NCBI GenBank assembly: GCA_050261515.1
Contig: JBLNDJ010000014.1
Coordinates: 1-64,000, forward strand
Direction: 5' to 3'
Length of the DNA stretch: 64,000 nucleotides
Source: JBLNDJ01 sp050261515
GTDB taxonomy: Bacteria > Acidobacteriota > Terriglobia > Bryobacterales > Bryobacteraceae
The translations under genes and the position numbers were made by a program. This document shows positions 15,601-25,790 of the stretch, in pieces. The notes under the pieces were generated by a model. The model was not told where the DNA came from, did not search any database, and was given only the letters and a program-made list of their open reading frames with translations. Numbering within the stretch: the stretch's first letter is position 1; every line of letters starts with the position of its first letter.

Positions 15601-16220
15601 TGGAAAATCGCCCTCAGCTCACCCGCCGCGAGCTGTTGACGTACCTGGTGCCCGCCGCGGGCGCGTGCTTTGCCATGTCGGCTTCGGCCGAGACGATGGA
15701 GGCGCGTCTTGGCAGCGGGCTAATCCACGTTTCGGCGCCGAGACTGCACTTCATCACGGGGAAGCCGCTCGAGCGGCTGCGCAACGGCGCGCCCGTGCCC
15801 TTCGCGATGCAGCTTGCGCTTTCGACGGACCGGTGGGTGACCATCGCGCAGCGCGACATCGAGCGCTTCGTTTTCAGCTATGACGTGTGGGAGGAGAAGT
15901 TTCGCGTCTCGAAGCTCGGCTCTCCGCGGAAAGTGATTTCCCACCTGACGGCGCCCGCCGCCGAGACGTGGTGCGTGGACGAATTGACGGTGCCGCCTGC
16001 GGGGCTGAGCGAGCGACAGCCGTTCTGGCTGCGGCTGGAAGTGCGGGCCGAGACGCCGGGCGATGACACGGCGCTGCTGACCGAGGAGGGCGTGAGCCTG
16101 TCGCGGCTGGTTGAGTTTTTCAGCCGGCGAACCCGCACCGATCAGACGCGCTGGGTCACGGAGGCGGGCCCGTTTCGGCTGGCGGATCTGAGCCGGCCGG
16201 GGCGGGGAGTGGCACAGTGA
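15600..16220 (+). CDS. DUF4390 exported protein
   Basis: A 206-residue protein whose ATG (15600) overlaps the stop of the Omp85 gene. The start QLTRRELLTYLVPAAG is a twin-arginine-like signal ending near ASAETM. The mature part (LRNGAPVPFAMQLALSTD, YDVWEEKFRVSKLG, LTVPPAGLSERQPFWLRLEVR) matches DUF4390, a family of unknown function that frequently sits before NtrY-like kinases. A role in sensing or presenting an envelope signal to the next gene product is inferred. The kinase gene follows after 58 bases. Confidence 0.75.
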   Translation: MENRPQLTRRELLTYLVPAAGACFAMSASAETMEARLGSGLIHVSAPRLHFITGKPLERLRNGAPVPFAMQLALSTDRWVTIAQRDIERFVFSYDVWEEKFRVSKLGSPRKVISHLTAPAAETWCVDELTVPPAGLSERQPFWLRLEVRAETPGDDTALLTEEGVSLSRLVEFFSRRTRTDQTRWVTEAGPFRLADLSRPGRGVAQ

Positions 16221-16278
16221 GAACGGGGCCGGACGGCCGGGTAGGGGGCCGGCCGCGGGCCAGGGAGGCCGGCCTACA

Positions 16279-17679
16279 ATGAAGAGCCTTCGGGCCAGGC
16301 TCATTCTGATCTTTCTGGCCGCGACGCTGGCGCCGTTTGCGACGACGTGGTGGATCGCGACGTCGCTGCTCGATGAGAGCCTGTCTTATTCGACGACGGC
16401 GCAGACCGACCGGCTGTCGCGAACGCTCGAGCAGGCCGGACGGGAGCTCTACCAGCAATCGCGCGACTGGCTGAAGCATGACGTCGAGGCGCACAGCGCG
16501 CCGGGCCGCCTGTACGCGCGAGCGGGGGCGGCGGAGTGGCCGGACGAGGTGCGCGGGTTTTGGGAGAGCGGCGATCGCGAGCGGTTCTCCATCTCGGAAG
16601 ACGGGCGCAACGAGCTGCGGTATTTCATCCGGCGCGCGGACGGCGTGGCGGCTTATTCGCGGCCGCTCGCGCTCGATATGGGCCGGCTGTCGAACGAGTA
16701 CAGGCAGGCGCGCCAGACCGTGGAGCGCGCAAGCGGCCTCGACCTGCGGCGCGGGTTCATTTCGACCTTCGTGCTGCTGGCGGCCGCGGTGTGGCTTGTC
16801 TCGCTGGCGCTGCTGATCTTTCTCGCATGCAGAATCTCGCGCCCGATCCGGCAGTTGACGGCCGGGCTCGACCGTCTGGCCTCGGGAGACTTTTCCGTGC
16901 GGCTCGAGACGGCGCGCGACGATGAGCTCGGCCGCGCCATCCGGTCGTTCAACGGCATGGCGGCGCGGCTGGCGGAGAACCGGGACAGGCTTGTTTACCT
17001 CACGCAGCTTGCAAGCTGGCAGTTGCTGGCGCGCAAGATGGCGCACGAGCTGAAGAACTCGCTGACGCCGATACGGCTGACGATGGAAGAGATCATCGCG
17101 CGGGACGCGGGGGACGGGGACAAATTCATCGAGCAGGCGGCGCGCATCGTGGTGGATGAGGTCGACAGCCTGGAGCGGCGCATACGCGCCTTCTCGCAGT
17201 TCGCTGCGGAGCCGCCGGTGCGCGCGACGGCGATCGACGTGAATGCGGCGCTCGAGGAGCGCATCGCGTTCCTGAAGAGCGGGCACCCGGAGGTCGCGTA
17301 TCGCACGCTGCCGGCGGAGGAGGCTCCGGCGGCGCTGGCGGATCCGGATCTGCTGAACGGGATTCTGACGAACCTGCTCGAGAACGCGGCCGAGGCGGCG
17401 GGGCCGGGCGGGTCCGTGCTGGCGACGACGGGGTGGAGCGACGGAAACGTCGTCATCGAAGTGCACGACTCAGGGCCGGGGTTGAACGAAGAGGCGCGGC
17501 GGTCGCTGTTCGAGCCGACGATTTCGTTCAAGAAGAAGGGAATGGGACTCGGGCTGTCGATCGCGCGCAAGAACGCGCTGCTGATGGGAGGAGATATCAC
17601 GCTGGCGCCCGGAACGCTGCGCGGGGCGGCGTTCCGGGTAAGGCTGCCGGGGGCCGCCGTCACTTCACCAGTGGCGTGA
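16279..17679 (+). CDS. Membrane sensor histidine kinase, NtrY-like
   Basis: A 466-residue kinase with two membrane helices (about 7-29 and 162-184) enclosing a periplasmic region of roughly 130 residues, a HAMP domain (CRISPIRQL... to about 235), and a HisKA segment WQLLARKMAHELKNSLTPIR with phospho-acceptor His256. The ATPase domain shows NLLENAAEAA (N box), VHDSGPGL (G1) and KKKGMGLGLSIARK (G2). It should phosphorylate the sigma54 activator encoded at 18604. A good AGGGAGG site precedes the start. Its last 20 bases overlap a convergent DUF1080 gene that separates it from the regulator. Confidence 0.9.
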   Translation: MKSLRARLILIFLAATLAPFATTWWIATSLLDESLSYSTTAQTDRLSRTLEQAGRELYQQSRDWLKHDVEAHSAPGRLYARAGAAEWPDEVRGFWESGDRERFSISEDGRNELRYFIRRADGVAAYSRPLALDMGRLSNEYRQARQTVERASGLDLRRGFISTFVLLAAAVWLVSLALLIFLACRISRPIRQLTAGLDRLASGDFSVRLETARDDELGRAIRSFNGMAARLAENRDRLVYLTQLASWQLLARKMAHELKNSLTPIRLTMEEIIARDAGDGDKFIEQAARIVVDEVDSLERRIRAFSQFAAEPPVRATAIDVNAALEERIAFLKSGHPEVAYRTLPAEEAPAALADPDLLNGILTNLLENAAEAAGPGGSVLATTGWSDGNVVIEVHDSGPGLNEEARRSLFEPTISFKKKGMGLGLSIARKNALLMGGDITLAPGTLRGAAFRVRLPGAAVTSPVA

Positions 17680-18541
17680 CGACGATGTTCCGGTACTCGA
17701 CCGGGCCGTGATCGCCTTGCAGGTAGATCGGGCCGGGTTCGGCTTCGTTTGAATCGACAGCGATGGCGGTGAGGCCTTCAATCTCGCGCTTGTCGATGAT
17801 GGTCTTGCCGTTGAGCACAACGGTGAGGTCGCGGCCGACCAGCCTGATGTCGTAGGTCTGCCATTCGCCGGCGGGCTTGCTCGCGTTGAATGCCGGGGCG
17901 ATGCGGGCGTAGAGCGCGCCGTTGTTGTGCGTTCCCTGCTGCTTGCCGTAGTCGTCGAGCACCTGGATCTCATAGCGGCCGCGCAGGCCGACGCCGCTGT
18001 TGCTGTGCTCGGCGATCTTGAATTCGCAGTGCAGCTTGAAGTTCCAGAATTTCTGCTCGGAAACGATGTCGTTCGCCTTGCCGTTGCCGGCGAGCGCTCC
18101 GTCCTTCACGGACCAGCCGATGGGCGCGGGGCCGCTCTTGGCTTTCCAGCCGGAGAGGTCTTTGCCGTTGAACAGCGTGACTGGTTTCGCTTCGCGCCAG
18201 GTGCCGTCGTCGTGCTCCTTGATGACCGGGGCGCGAACGCCGACCCACTTGCCGGGCGCGGTTCCTTCGAGCTTGCCGTTGACGAGCTTCGCCGCGTACA
18301 GGATGTTGCGGCCGGGCCAGCCGAACTCGATGGCGCCGTCCGTGATCGAGATTTTCTCGATGACGTTCATATCGCCGTCGAAGGCGGAAACGAATTTGCC
18401 GGAAGGCTTACCGGTTTCGGCTCCGGTGATTTCGAGCCAGGAGGCGCGGCCGTCGGCGGCTGTGAGGTCCCACCGGCCGTTGAAGCGCGCGTCGCCGGCC
18501 CAGACCGCTGCCGCGAGAATGAAAATTGGAAAGAGTCGCAT
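17660..18541 (-). CDS. Exported DUF1080 (3-keto-disaccharide hydrolase-like) protein
   Basis: A 293-residue protein with a signal peptide (MRLFPIFILAAAVWAGD). The N-terminal 110 residues form a beta-rich module (FNGRWDLTAADGRASWLEI). Residues about 120-290 are the DUF1080 concanavalin-like domain (TLFNGKDLSGWKAKSG, NFKLHCEFKIAEHSNSGVGLRGRYEIQVLDD, GEWQTYDIRLVG, IYLQGDHGPVEYRNI). Some DUF1080 members hydrolyse 3-keto-glycosides; others act only as binding modules. It lies opposite to and between a kinase and its likely regulator, converging on the former and diverging from the latter. Confidence 0.85.
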   Translation of the reverse strand: MRLFPIFILAAAVWAGDARFNGRWDLTAADGRASWLEITGAETGKPSGKFVSAFDGDMNVIEKISITDGAIEFGWPGRNILYAAKLVNGKLEGTAPGKWVGVRAPVIKEHDDGTWREAKPVTLFNGKDLSGWKAKSGPAPIGWSVKDGALAGNGKANDIVSEQKFWNFKLHCEFKIAEHSNSGVGLRGRYEIQVLDDYGKQQGTHNNGALYARIAPAFNASKPAGEWQTYDIRLVGRDLTVVLNGKTIIDKREIEGLTAIAVDSNEAEPGPIYLQGDHGPVEYRNIVVTPLVK

Positions 18542-18603
18542 CGAGGGCAGTCTAGCACCGGCGGCAGGAAACCTGCGCGGGCGCGCGGGCGTATTCTGAA
18601 GCG

Positions 18604-19937
<1,334 letters not shown>

Positions 19938-19941
<4 letters not shown>

Positions 19942-19984
19942 AGCTGGAATCTGGAAGCTGGAATCTGGAAGCTAGAAGCTAGAA
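19938..19984. repeat. Degenerate short tandem repeat after the regulator gene
   Basis: The sequence AGCTGGAATCTGGA is repeated with drift (GAAGCTGGAATC, TGGAAGCTGGAATC, TGGAAGCTAGAAGCTAGAATC) in the gap between the regulator stop and the convergent gene at 19985. It may act as a spacer between convergent genes. No stable hairpin followed by a T run was seen. Confidence 0.7.
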
Positions 19985-20545
19985 TCAGGCCGGCCAGACG
20001 GGGGTGAGTTCGATCCAGTGGGGCCGGAACTCCTCCGGCAGTTCGTGCTGGCCGGTCGCGTGAAGGCAGAATTCGCGGGCGGGGCCCAGCGACATCTGGC
20101 GCTGCCAGAGAGTGATATCGGGCTTCGTGGTGTGCGGGGCGAGAGCGGCGAAGAAGTCCTTGTAAGTCATCCCGCGCGGTTTCGAGAGCCAGGCCGCGAA
20201 GCGGACGGGGGTGAGGCGCGACTGGCCGGCGATCGATCCGTATAAACCGGCGGCGCCTCCTTCCGATTGTGCGGCAGCCTCGACGTGGGGCATGGCTCGC
20301 GCGTTCGCGAGCGCCGCTTCGTTCAGGTTTCCGAGCGCGTCGAAGTCGGTGAGCAGGTACCAGTCTTCGTAAGCTGTGTCGCGCGGGGTCCACTCGGTTC
20401 GCGCGATGCGGAACGAGGCGGAGGAGATGAAGCCGTCGGGCGCGTCGTCGCCTTTGAGCGCCTGGTGGAAGCGTCCGAGCGCGTTCTCGTAGGCCTTGGT
20501 TTCGACGCCGTCCTTCGGCCAGTGCCAGAAGACGTAAGCCAGCAT
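19985..20545 (-). CDS. Conserved protein of unknown function
   Basis: A 186-residue soluble protein starting MLAYVFWHWPKDGVETKAYE. The N-terminal strand-helix pattern (YENALGRFHQALKGD, then GFISSASFRIARTEW and YEDWYLLTDFDALGNLNEAAL) suggests a dimeric alpha/beta-barrel (ferredoxin-like) fold, but I could not assign a family or function. It starts four bases after the stop of the small zinc-finger gene, so the two are cotranscribed on the minus strand. Confidence 0.65.
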   Translation of the reverse strand: MLAYVFWHWPKDGVETKAYENALGRFHQALKGDDAPDGFISSASFRIARTEWTPRDTAYEDWYLLTDFDALGNLNEAALANARAMPHVEAAAQSEGGAAGLYGSIAGQSRLTPVRFAAWLSKPRGMTYKDFFAALAPHTTKPDITLWQRQMSLGPAREFCLHATGQHELPEEFRPHWIELTPVWPA

Positions 20546-20549
20546 CGGT

Positions 20550-20732
20550 TCACTTCTTGGCCAGGATTCGGGCGTCGCGTTGCGCCGCCTGAAACGCTTC
20601 GGTGGCCACCAGCCTCGCGCGGCAGCGCTCGCAGTCCACCAGGTGGCGCTCGACGGATTCGAGCTCCGGCCCCTGGAGACGGCTCAGCGCATAGGACTCG
20701 AGCAGTGCGTCGTCGGTATGTTCGCTTGGCAT
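20550..20732 (-). CDS. Small zinc-finger (zf-HC2-like) protein, possible anti-sigma factor
   Basis: About 60 residues from MPSEHTDDALLESYALSRLQ. The motif ERHLVDCERCRARL (H-x3-C-x2-C) is that of the putative zinc finger found at the N-terminus of ECF anti-sigma factors. There is no transmembrane segment and no sigma factor gene nearby, so it may be a soluble orphan or regulate something else. A start 12 codons upstream (20768) is possible, but the domain begins here. It is coupled to the 19985-20545 gene. Confidence 0.65.
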   Translation of the reverse strand: MPSEHTDDALLESYALSRLQGPELESVERHLVDCERCRARLVATEAFQAAQRDARILAKK

Positions 20733-20882
20733 CGGCGCGGCTTCCCGCACCCCATCATACGACTTCACCCTCGCAGCCGAAAAGAGCGGGATATGGCTTC
20801 TGAGAGGCGCGCGAAATATAATGGAGTTTCGGGTGCATTACCCGGCGGTCATGCCGAGAGCCGCGCACCCGCTTACGGAGCG

Positions 20883-22217
20883 ATGCCTTTGGGGGAGAAG
20901 CTGGATTCCGTTCGGTCGACGAAGAAACGACGTTTTTCGTGCGGCGTCCGCGCGAGCCGCGCGGGCAGCGCGATCCTGGCGGTTCTGCTGGCGTGCGCGG
21001 GGGCTTACGGACAGAGCAGCGGCGACCCCGTGCTGAGGCGTATCTACGAGCGCGCGACCGAGGACCTGAAAGGGCTGCCGAACTACACGTGTACGGAGAC
21101 GATCGAGCGCACGGTGCGGCGCGAGTCGAAGAAGGACTACAAGCCGCTCGATACGGTGCGGCTGGAGATTGCCTACGTGGGCGGCAAAGAGATGGTGGCC
21201 TGGCCGGGAGCGGGAAAGTTCGAGGATAAGAGCATCGACGAATTCGTGGGGCGCACTGGGGCGATCGGAAACGGCAACTTCGCGCTGCACACCAACAACC
21301 TGTTCCGGACTGCGGCCCCGGTGTACACGGCGCGCGCGGAGGAGACGAGGAACGGGCGCAGGACGATCCGGTACGACTTCCGCGTGCCGCGGGAGCGGAG
21401 CGCGTTCCACATTGCCTCGGACGCGGGCGATGTCGTGGTCGGGTATCACGGGTCTTTCTGGGTGGACGCGGAGACGCTCGACCTGGTACGGCTTCAGACC
21501 GAAGCGGACGACATTCCACAGAGCATCAAGGTTCGGGCGAGCCGCGACACGATGGAGTACGCGCGAATGCGCATCGGCGAGTCGGACTTTCTGCTGCCCT
21601 CTTCTTCCGAGCTTGTGATGGTGGATCGCGAGGGCACGGAGAACCGGAACGTGTCGCGGTTCACGGGGTGCCGGAAGTACACGGGGGAATCGACGGTTTC
21701 GTTCGGCGACCCGGAGGCTGCGCCCGAGCGGGCCGGGGAGCCGGAGGCCGTGCGGCTGCCGGCGGGGCTCACCCTGGAGGCGACTCTCGATTCCGCTCTC
21801 GATCCGGCCAAGGTCGCGATCGGCGATCCTGTTTCGGCGACCTTGCAGCGGCAGGTCAAGAAGGGAACGGAGATTTTCGCGCCGAAGGGCGCGGTGCTTT
21901 CGGGGCGCATCACGCGCTTCGAAGAGAGGGCCTCCCGGGAAGGACGCTTCTACGTGGTCGGCTTCGAGTTCCATTCGCTCAAGGCCGCGAACCTCCGCGC
22001 GGAACTCGCGGCGAATCTCGAGGAGGTGACGCTGGGCGCGCGCTACTACGTGCCCTTCGCGACGGACCCGTCCCGCGGCGCGTCGGTCTGGACTTACCTG
22101 GTAAGGGACGTGGGCGGGACCAGACCCGGCGAGAGCCTCCTGTTCGTGCGCGCGAGCCGGGGCGGCGCCGTGCTCCCGGCCGGATTCCGGATGGTATGCC
22201 AGACGGTGGCGCAGTAG
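20883..22217 (+). CDS. Large exported protein of unknown function
   Basis: A 444-residue protein from ATG at 20883, preceded closely by GGAG. The frame stays open upstream but earlier residues do not look coding. The start is followed by a basic region and a hydrophobic signal (SRAGSAILAVLLACAGAYGQ). The body begins LRRIYERATEDLKGLPNYTCTETIER, a motif I associate with uncharacterised acidobacterial secreted proteins, and is beta-rich afterwards. The C-terminal third (KGTEIFAPKGAVLSGRITRFEE) resembles TrbI/SAF-like beta modules. Function unknown. It is transcribed divergently from the zinc-finger gene and convergent with the large permease. Confidence 0.7.
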   Translation: MPLGEKLDSVRSTKKRRFSCGVRASRAGSAILAVLLACAGAYGQSSGDPVLRRIYERATEDLKGLPNYTCTETIERTVRRESKKDYKPLDTVRLEIAYVGGKEMVAWPGAGKFEDKSIDEFVGRTGAIGNGNFALHTNNLFRTAAPVYTARAEETRNGRRTIRYDFRVPRERSAFHIASDAGDVVVGYHGSFWVDAETLDLVRLQTEADDIPQSIKVRASRDTMEYARMRIGESDFLLPSSSELVMVDREGTENRNVSRFTGCRKYTGESTVSFGDPEAAPERAGEPEAVRLPAGLTLEATLDSALDPAKVAIGDPVSATLQRQVKKGTEIFAPKGAVLSGRITRFEERASREGRFYVVGFEFHSLKAANLRAELAANLEEVTLGARYYVPFATDPSRGASVWTYLVRDVGGTRPGESLLFVRASRGGAVLPAGFRMVCQTVAQ

Positions 22218-24722
22218 TCATTCATAGCGGAGCGCGTGCATGGGATCGACGCGGCTGGCGCGGTAGGCGGGAATCCAGCCCGCGGCGGCGGCCACGATGC
22301 TCAGCAGCACCATTGCGGCGGCCGCGATCCACGGGTCGCTGGACTTGATCCCGTAAAGCTGTGAAGCGACGAACCGCCCGAGCGCGATGGCCGAGGGGAT
22401 CCCTATGGCGAGGCCGATCGCGAGAAGAACCAGAACTTCGCGCATCACGAGCCAGACCACCGAGGTGCGCTGCGCGCCGAGCGCCATGCGGAGGCCGAGT
22501 TCCTTGGTGCGGCGCGCGACGGCGAACGCCATCACTCCGTAGAGGCCGACCGAGGCGAGCAGCGTGGCGAGCAGCGCGAAGCCGGCCGAGAGCATCGCGG
22601 TGAGGCGCTCGGTGACGAGGGTTTCGTCGAGCTGGCCCGCGAGCGTTTTCATCTCGAAGACCGGCATGGCGGGGTCGAGTTTTTTGACTTCGCGGCGCAG
22701 CGCGGCATAGAGAGCTTCGGAGCCCATGCCGGCGCGCGCGTAAAACGCCACGCCTCCGTTGCCCCAGTTCGGAAGGAACACCTGGCGGCGCACGCCGACG
22801 CGCGGCCCTTCGTAGAGGGTGTCGGCTGCAACGCCTACTATTTCGATGTCGAGCTTCGTTCCCGGGCCGCCGCCTCGGCCGATGTGGCGGCCAACGGCGC
22901 TCGCCTTTCCGAAGAAATGGCGCGCGAACTTTTCGTTGACGATGGCGGTCTTGGGGTCTTCCTTGATGTCGCGGCGGTCGAAGTCGCGGCCTTCGATGAT
23001 CGGCGTGCCCATGGTGCGGAAGTATTCCGGCGAAACCATGTTCATGAACGCCTGCATGTCCTCGCCGTCCTTGGCCTGGTGGCCTTCAACCGAGGTGGTG
23101 CTGTCCCATTCGTCGCCGTGCAGAACCGGGACGGCGGCCAGGGCGGCCGAGCGCACTCCGGGGATGGCACGGATGTTGTCGAGCAGTTCGGCGTATAGGT
23201 GCACCGCGCGCGCGTTGTCATAGCCGTTGAGCGCGGGCTGCAACTGAAACGTGACCAGGTTTTCGATGTCGTGGAACCCGGTGTCGGTGGCCTTCAGGTT
23301 CTGGAGGCTGCGGACGAACAGGCCCGCGCCGAACAGCAGCAGGAAGCTGAGGGCGACCTGCGCGGCGACGAGTCCTTTGCGCAGCAGGAGCGAGCCGCCG
23401 CGGCCGGCGATTGAGGTGACGGCGTCCTTGAGCGTGGTGGCAAGGTTGGGGCGGCTGGCGCGCAGGGCGGGGAGGAGCCCGAAGATCAGGCACGTGAGCA
23501 CGGTGAGGGCGAGGGCGAACAGCAGGATGCGCAGGTCGGGCGTGGAGCGGATCAGCAGCGGCGTGCCTCGAGCGGGGGTGAGCGAGAGCAGGCCGCGCGT
23601 GAGCGCGACCGCGATGGCGATGCCCGCGAGACCGCCGCCGGCGGAGAGCACCAGGCTTTCGATCAGCAGTTGCCGCACGAGTTGGAAGCGCGAGGCGCCG
23701 AGCGAGAGGCGCACGGCGATTTCCTTCTGGCGGGCGAAGGCGCGCGCGATCAGGAGATTCGCCACGTTGGCGCAGGCGATCAACAGCACGAGCCCGACCA
23801 TGGACATCAGGACGATGAGGGCGGTGGAGATGGCGTTGCGCATGTTCGAGTAGCCCGTGGCGGCGGGTTCGACGTGAATCGTTCCGCGCAGGAACTGCTG
23901 GCGTTGGTAAGGGGTCCAGTCCTTCGCGGCCGGCAGCGTGGTTTCGTATTCGCGGATCTGGTGGAACAGGCCCTGGAGCGGGGCGCGCGCGGATTCGGCC
24001 GTGTAGCCGGGTTTCAGGCGAGCGAAGACCTGGACCCAGCGCGAGCGGCGATCGTCCATGCGAAGCCAGGTCCACTCGGGCATAAGTGCAGGCTCCATGA
24101 GGATGGGGACGCGGATTTGGGGCGAGAAAACGGGGTCGAGACCGGAGAAGCCGGGGGCCGAGACGCCTACGATCGTCATCGGGTAGTTGTTGACGAGGAT
24201 TTTCTTGCCGATGGCGTTGGGGTCGCGATTGAAGCGGGTGACCCAGTAGTCGTAGCTGAGGGCGACGACGGGGTGGCCCATGTAGGCGCGGTCGTCCTCG
24301 GCGGAGTTGAACAGGCGGCCGGCGGCGGGCTTGACGCCGAGCATGGTGAAGTAATTGCCGGAGACGAGCTCGGCTTCGACGCGCTCGGTCTGATTATCGA
24401 CGCTGATGGAGCTGGGGACGCGGCGGCGGCAGAGGACCTCGGCCAGCGGCGCGCCCTTGCGCTGGAAGTCCTGGTAGATAGGGTAGGACTGCATGCGGTC
24501 GCCCATGTTGCTGCCGTTGTGCGGGCCTTCCTGGTAAAGCATGACGAGGCGGTCCGGGTCCTTGACGGGGATCTGCCGGAGCATGAGCTGGTCCATGAGG
24601 GTGAAGATCGCGGTGTTGGCGCCGATGCCGAGGGCGAGGGAGAGGACGGCGACGGTGGAGAACAGCGGGCTGCGGCGGATGGCACGGAGGGCGAAGCGCA
24701 GGTCGGGCGCAAGGCTGGTCAT
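22218..24722 (-). CDS. ABC-type MacB/FtsX permease of the acidobacterial duplicated type
   Basis: An 834-residue membrane protein without its own ATPase. It starts LRFALRAIRRSPLFSTVAVLSLALGIGANTAIF, the typical first helix of acidobacterial orphan permeases, followed by a MacB periplasmic core (DFQRKGAPLAEVLCRR, GVSAPGFSGLDPVFSPQI), an FtsX domain around 310-420, a second MacB core and a final FtsX domain ending GWIPAYRASRVDPMHALRYE. These proteins probably work as mechanotransmitters in export or antibiotic resistance; the partner ATPase is not in the window. Confidence 0.9.
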   Translation of the reverse strand: MTSLAPDLRFALRAIRRSPLFSTVAVLSLALGIGANTAIFTLMDQLMLRQIPVKDPDRLVMLYQEGPHNGSNMGDRMQSYPIYQDFQRKGAPLAEVLCRRRVPSSISVDNQTERVEAELVSGNYFTMLGVKPAAGRLFNSAEDDRAYMGHPVVALSYDYWVTRFNRDPNAIGKKILVNNYPMTIVGVSAPGFSGLDPVFSPQIRVPILMEPALMPEWTWLRMDDRRSRWVQVFARLKPGYTAESARAPLQGLFHQIREYETTLPAAKDWTPYQRQQFLRGTIHVEPAATGYSNMRNAISTALIVLMSMVGLVLLIACANVANLLIARAFARQKEIAVRLSLGASRFQLVRQLLIESLVLSAGGGLAGIAIAVALTRGLLSLTPARGTPLLIRSTPDLRILLFALALTVLTCLIFGLLPALRASRPNLATTLKDAVTSIAGRGGSLLLRKGLVAAQVALSFLLLFGAGLFVRSLQNLKATDTGFHDIENLVTFQLQPALNGYDNARAVHLYAELLDNIRAIPGVRSAALAAVPVLHGDEWDSTTSVEGHQAKDGEDMQAFMNMVSPEYFRTMGTPIIEGRDFDRRDIKEDPKTAIVNEKFARHFFGKASAVGRHIGRGGGPGTKLDIEIVGVAADTLYEGPRVGVRRQVFLPNWGNGGVAFYARAGMGSEALYAALRREVKKLDPAMPVFEMKTLAGQLDETLVTERLTAMLSAGFALLATLLASVGLYGVMAFAVARRTKELGLRMALGAQRTSVVWLVMREVLVLLAIGLAIGIPSAIALGRFVASQLYGIKSSDPWIAAAAMVLLSIVAAAAGWIPAYRASRVDPMHALRYE

Positions 24723-24855
24723 GGTGGTATAGACGAGGGATTTTGGGATTGGTTCGGGGGAAAAAGCGGGCTGTGGCGTCGGCGAGGATCTTCTAGAGCG
24801 AGAAAGAAACCACAGCAGGCGCAGCGCCTTTGTCGGGTCGATCTCGCCGGTCGCA

Positions 24856-24951
24856 CTAGAGGTCGGGCGGACCGATGATCTCGATGTCGGGCTCCCAATA
24901 CGTCATGAAGTCATAGACGGATACCACGAGCACGTCAGAATCTGCCCTCAA
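24856..24951 (-). CDS. Possible 31-residue ORF at the end of the accessory island
   Basis: A short frame from TTG at 24951 (or GTG at 24936) encodes VLVVSVYDFMTYWEPDIEI then IGPPDL and stop. It overlaps the end of the 65-residue ORF in the +1 frame. It could be a tiny protein, or the displaced C-terminus of the upstream ORF after a frameshift. The composition looks coding-like (aromatic, acidic), but evidence is thin. Confidence 0.25.
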   Translation of the reverse strand: MRADSDVLVVSVYDFMTYWEPDIEIIGPPDL

Positions 24952-25132
24952 GGACCGGGGTAATCCCCGGGCGGAACATCCGTCCGAGGCGGTCCGCATT
25001 CTCCTTCGAGAGCATGAATTGTGCGCGCCGGCTCCGCATGTCGAACACCGCCCACCTATACCCGTTCTGGAGTGCCTGGCCTTGAACGTAGTCGGCTCTG
25101 GCCTGCGCGGTTCGGATCTCCTCTTTCAACAT
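24935..25132 (-). CDS. Small protein downstream of the AbiEii-type gene
   Basis: A 65-residue protein from ATG at 25132 (MLKEEIRTAQARADYVQGQA, then NGYRWAVFDMRSRRAQFML and GRMFRPGITPVLEGRF). It starts four bases after the nucleotidyltransferase stop, so it is probably translated with it. No family was recognised. Lengthening the ORF to 25237 would only read antisense-like residues inside the neighbour. It may be an accessory of the toxin-antitoxin-like pair. Confidence 0.5.
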   Translation of the reverse strand: MLKEEIRTAQARADYVQGQALQNGYRWAVFDMRSRRAQFMLSKENADRLGRMFRPGITPVLEGRF

Positions 25133-25136
25133 CTTT

Positions 25137-25778
25137 CTAGAGGAGTTCAGGAACGTCCCTCCTGAAGAATCGGACGACCTCGTCCCACGTGAGTGCCACG
25201 AGCATGTGCGGCATTGGGTCCTTTTCAGCGTCGGCAAAGAACGTAAGCGACTTCAGGACGTGAAGCCGGCTGTAATTGGCTTTCGCGTATTTCCGCCCGA
25301 ACCATTCCAGGATCTGTCTCAGGCCGAAGCGCTGGCTGGCGACGTAGAGATCGATGAAGTCCCGCTTAGCGCCACGGCTCGCGATGGCGCTCAGTTTCAT
25401 GCAGGCGATGTCGCGCGGATCGGCGACGGCAACGCCCTCGAACTGCGCCGTCGGGAAAAGCAAAGGGAAGGGGTAGCCGAGAAAACTGACCTTGGTCCCC
25501 TGGGTCACGGCGTGGATGGTGTGGGGCGCCTTCGCGACGAGCGAAAACGCCGGGGACGCTTGGAGCCGCGCGAGGAGCGCGTCCTCATCGAAGAGTTCAG
25601 ACGTGAAGAAATCGAGGTCCAGCGAGATCCGATGTCCAAACCGCAGGGCGAGCGCGGTGCCGCCGGCAAGGTACGCGGCGCCGGTCAGCGATTGGTCGCG
25701 GAGCGCGTGGAGAGTGTCCGACGTCGCCCCGGAGATGGTTTCGGGATGCCAGATGATGTTATCGGCGGGTTCGGCCAT
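25137..25778 (-). CDS. AbiEii-type nucleotidyltransferase
   Basis: A 213-residue protein of the AbiEii/MNT-like nucleotidyltransferase family. The catalytic signature YLAGGTALALRFGHR followed by SLDLDFF gives GG(T) at 39-41 and the metal aspartates at 54 and 56. The later DPRDIACMKLSAIASRGAKRDFIDLY is also typical. AbiEii proteins are toxins of type IV abortive infection systems, transferring nucleotides to tRNA or other targets; many chromosomal members are uncharacterised. It is 12 bases downstream of its small partner. Base composition is less GC-rich than the core genome, consistent with acquisition. Confidence 0.85.
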   Translation of the reverse strand: MAEPADNIIWHPETISGATSDTLHALRDQSLTGAAYLAGGTALALRFGHRISLDLDFFTSELFDEDALLARLQASPAFSLVAKAPHTIHAVTQGTKVSFLGYPFPLLFPTAQFEGVAVADPRDIACMKLSAIASRGAKRDFIDLYVASQRFGLRQILEWFGRKYAKANYSRLHVLKSLTFFADAEKDPMPHMLVALTWDEVVRFFRRDVPELL

Positions 25779-25790
25779 CGGAGTCTGGCA

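Noticed and set aside
20580..20882. Upstream extension of the large exported protein
   Set aside because: The first 100 residues of the longest frame cross the divergent zinc-finger gene and lack coding character; ATG 20883 with a signal peptide fits better.
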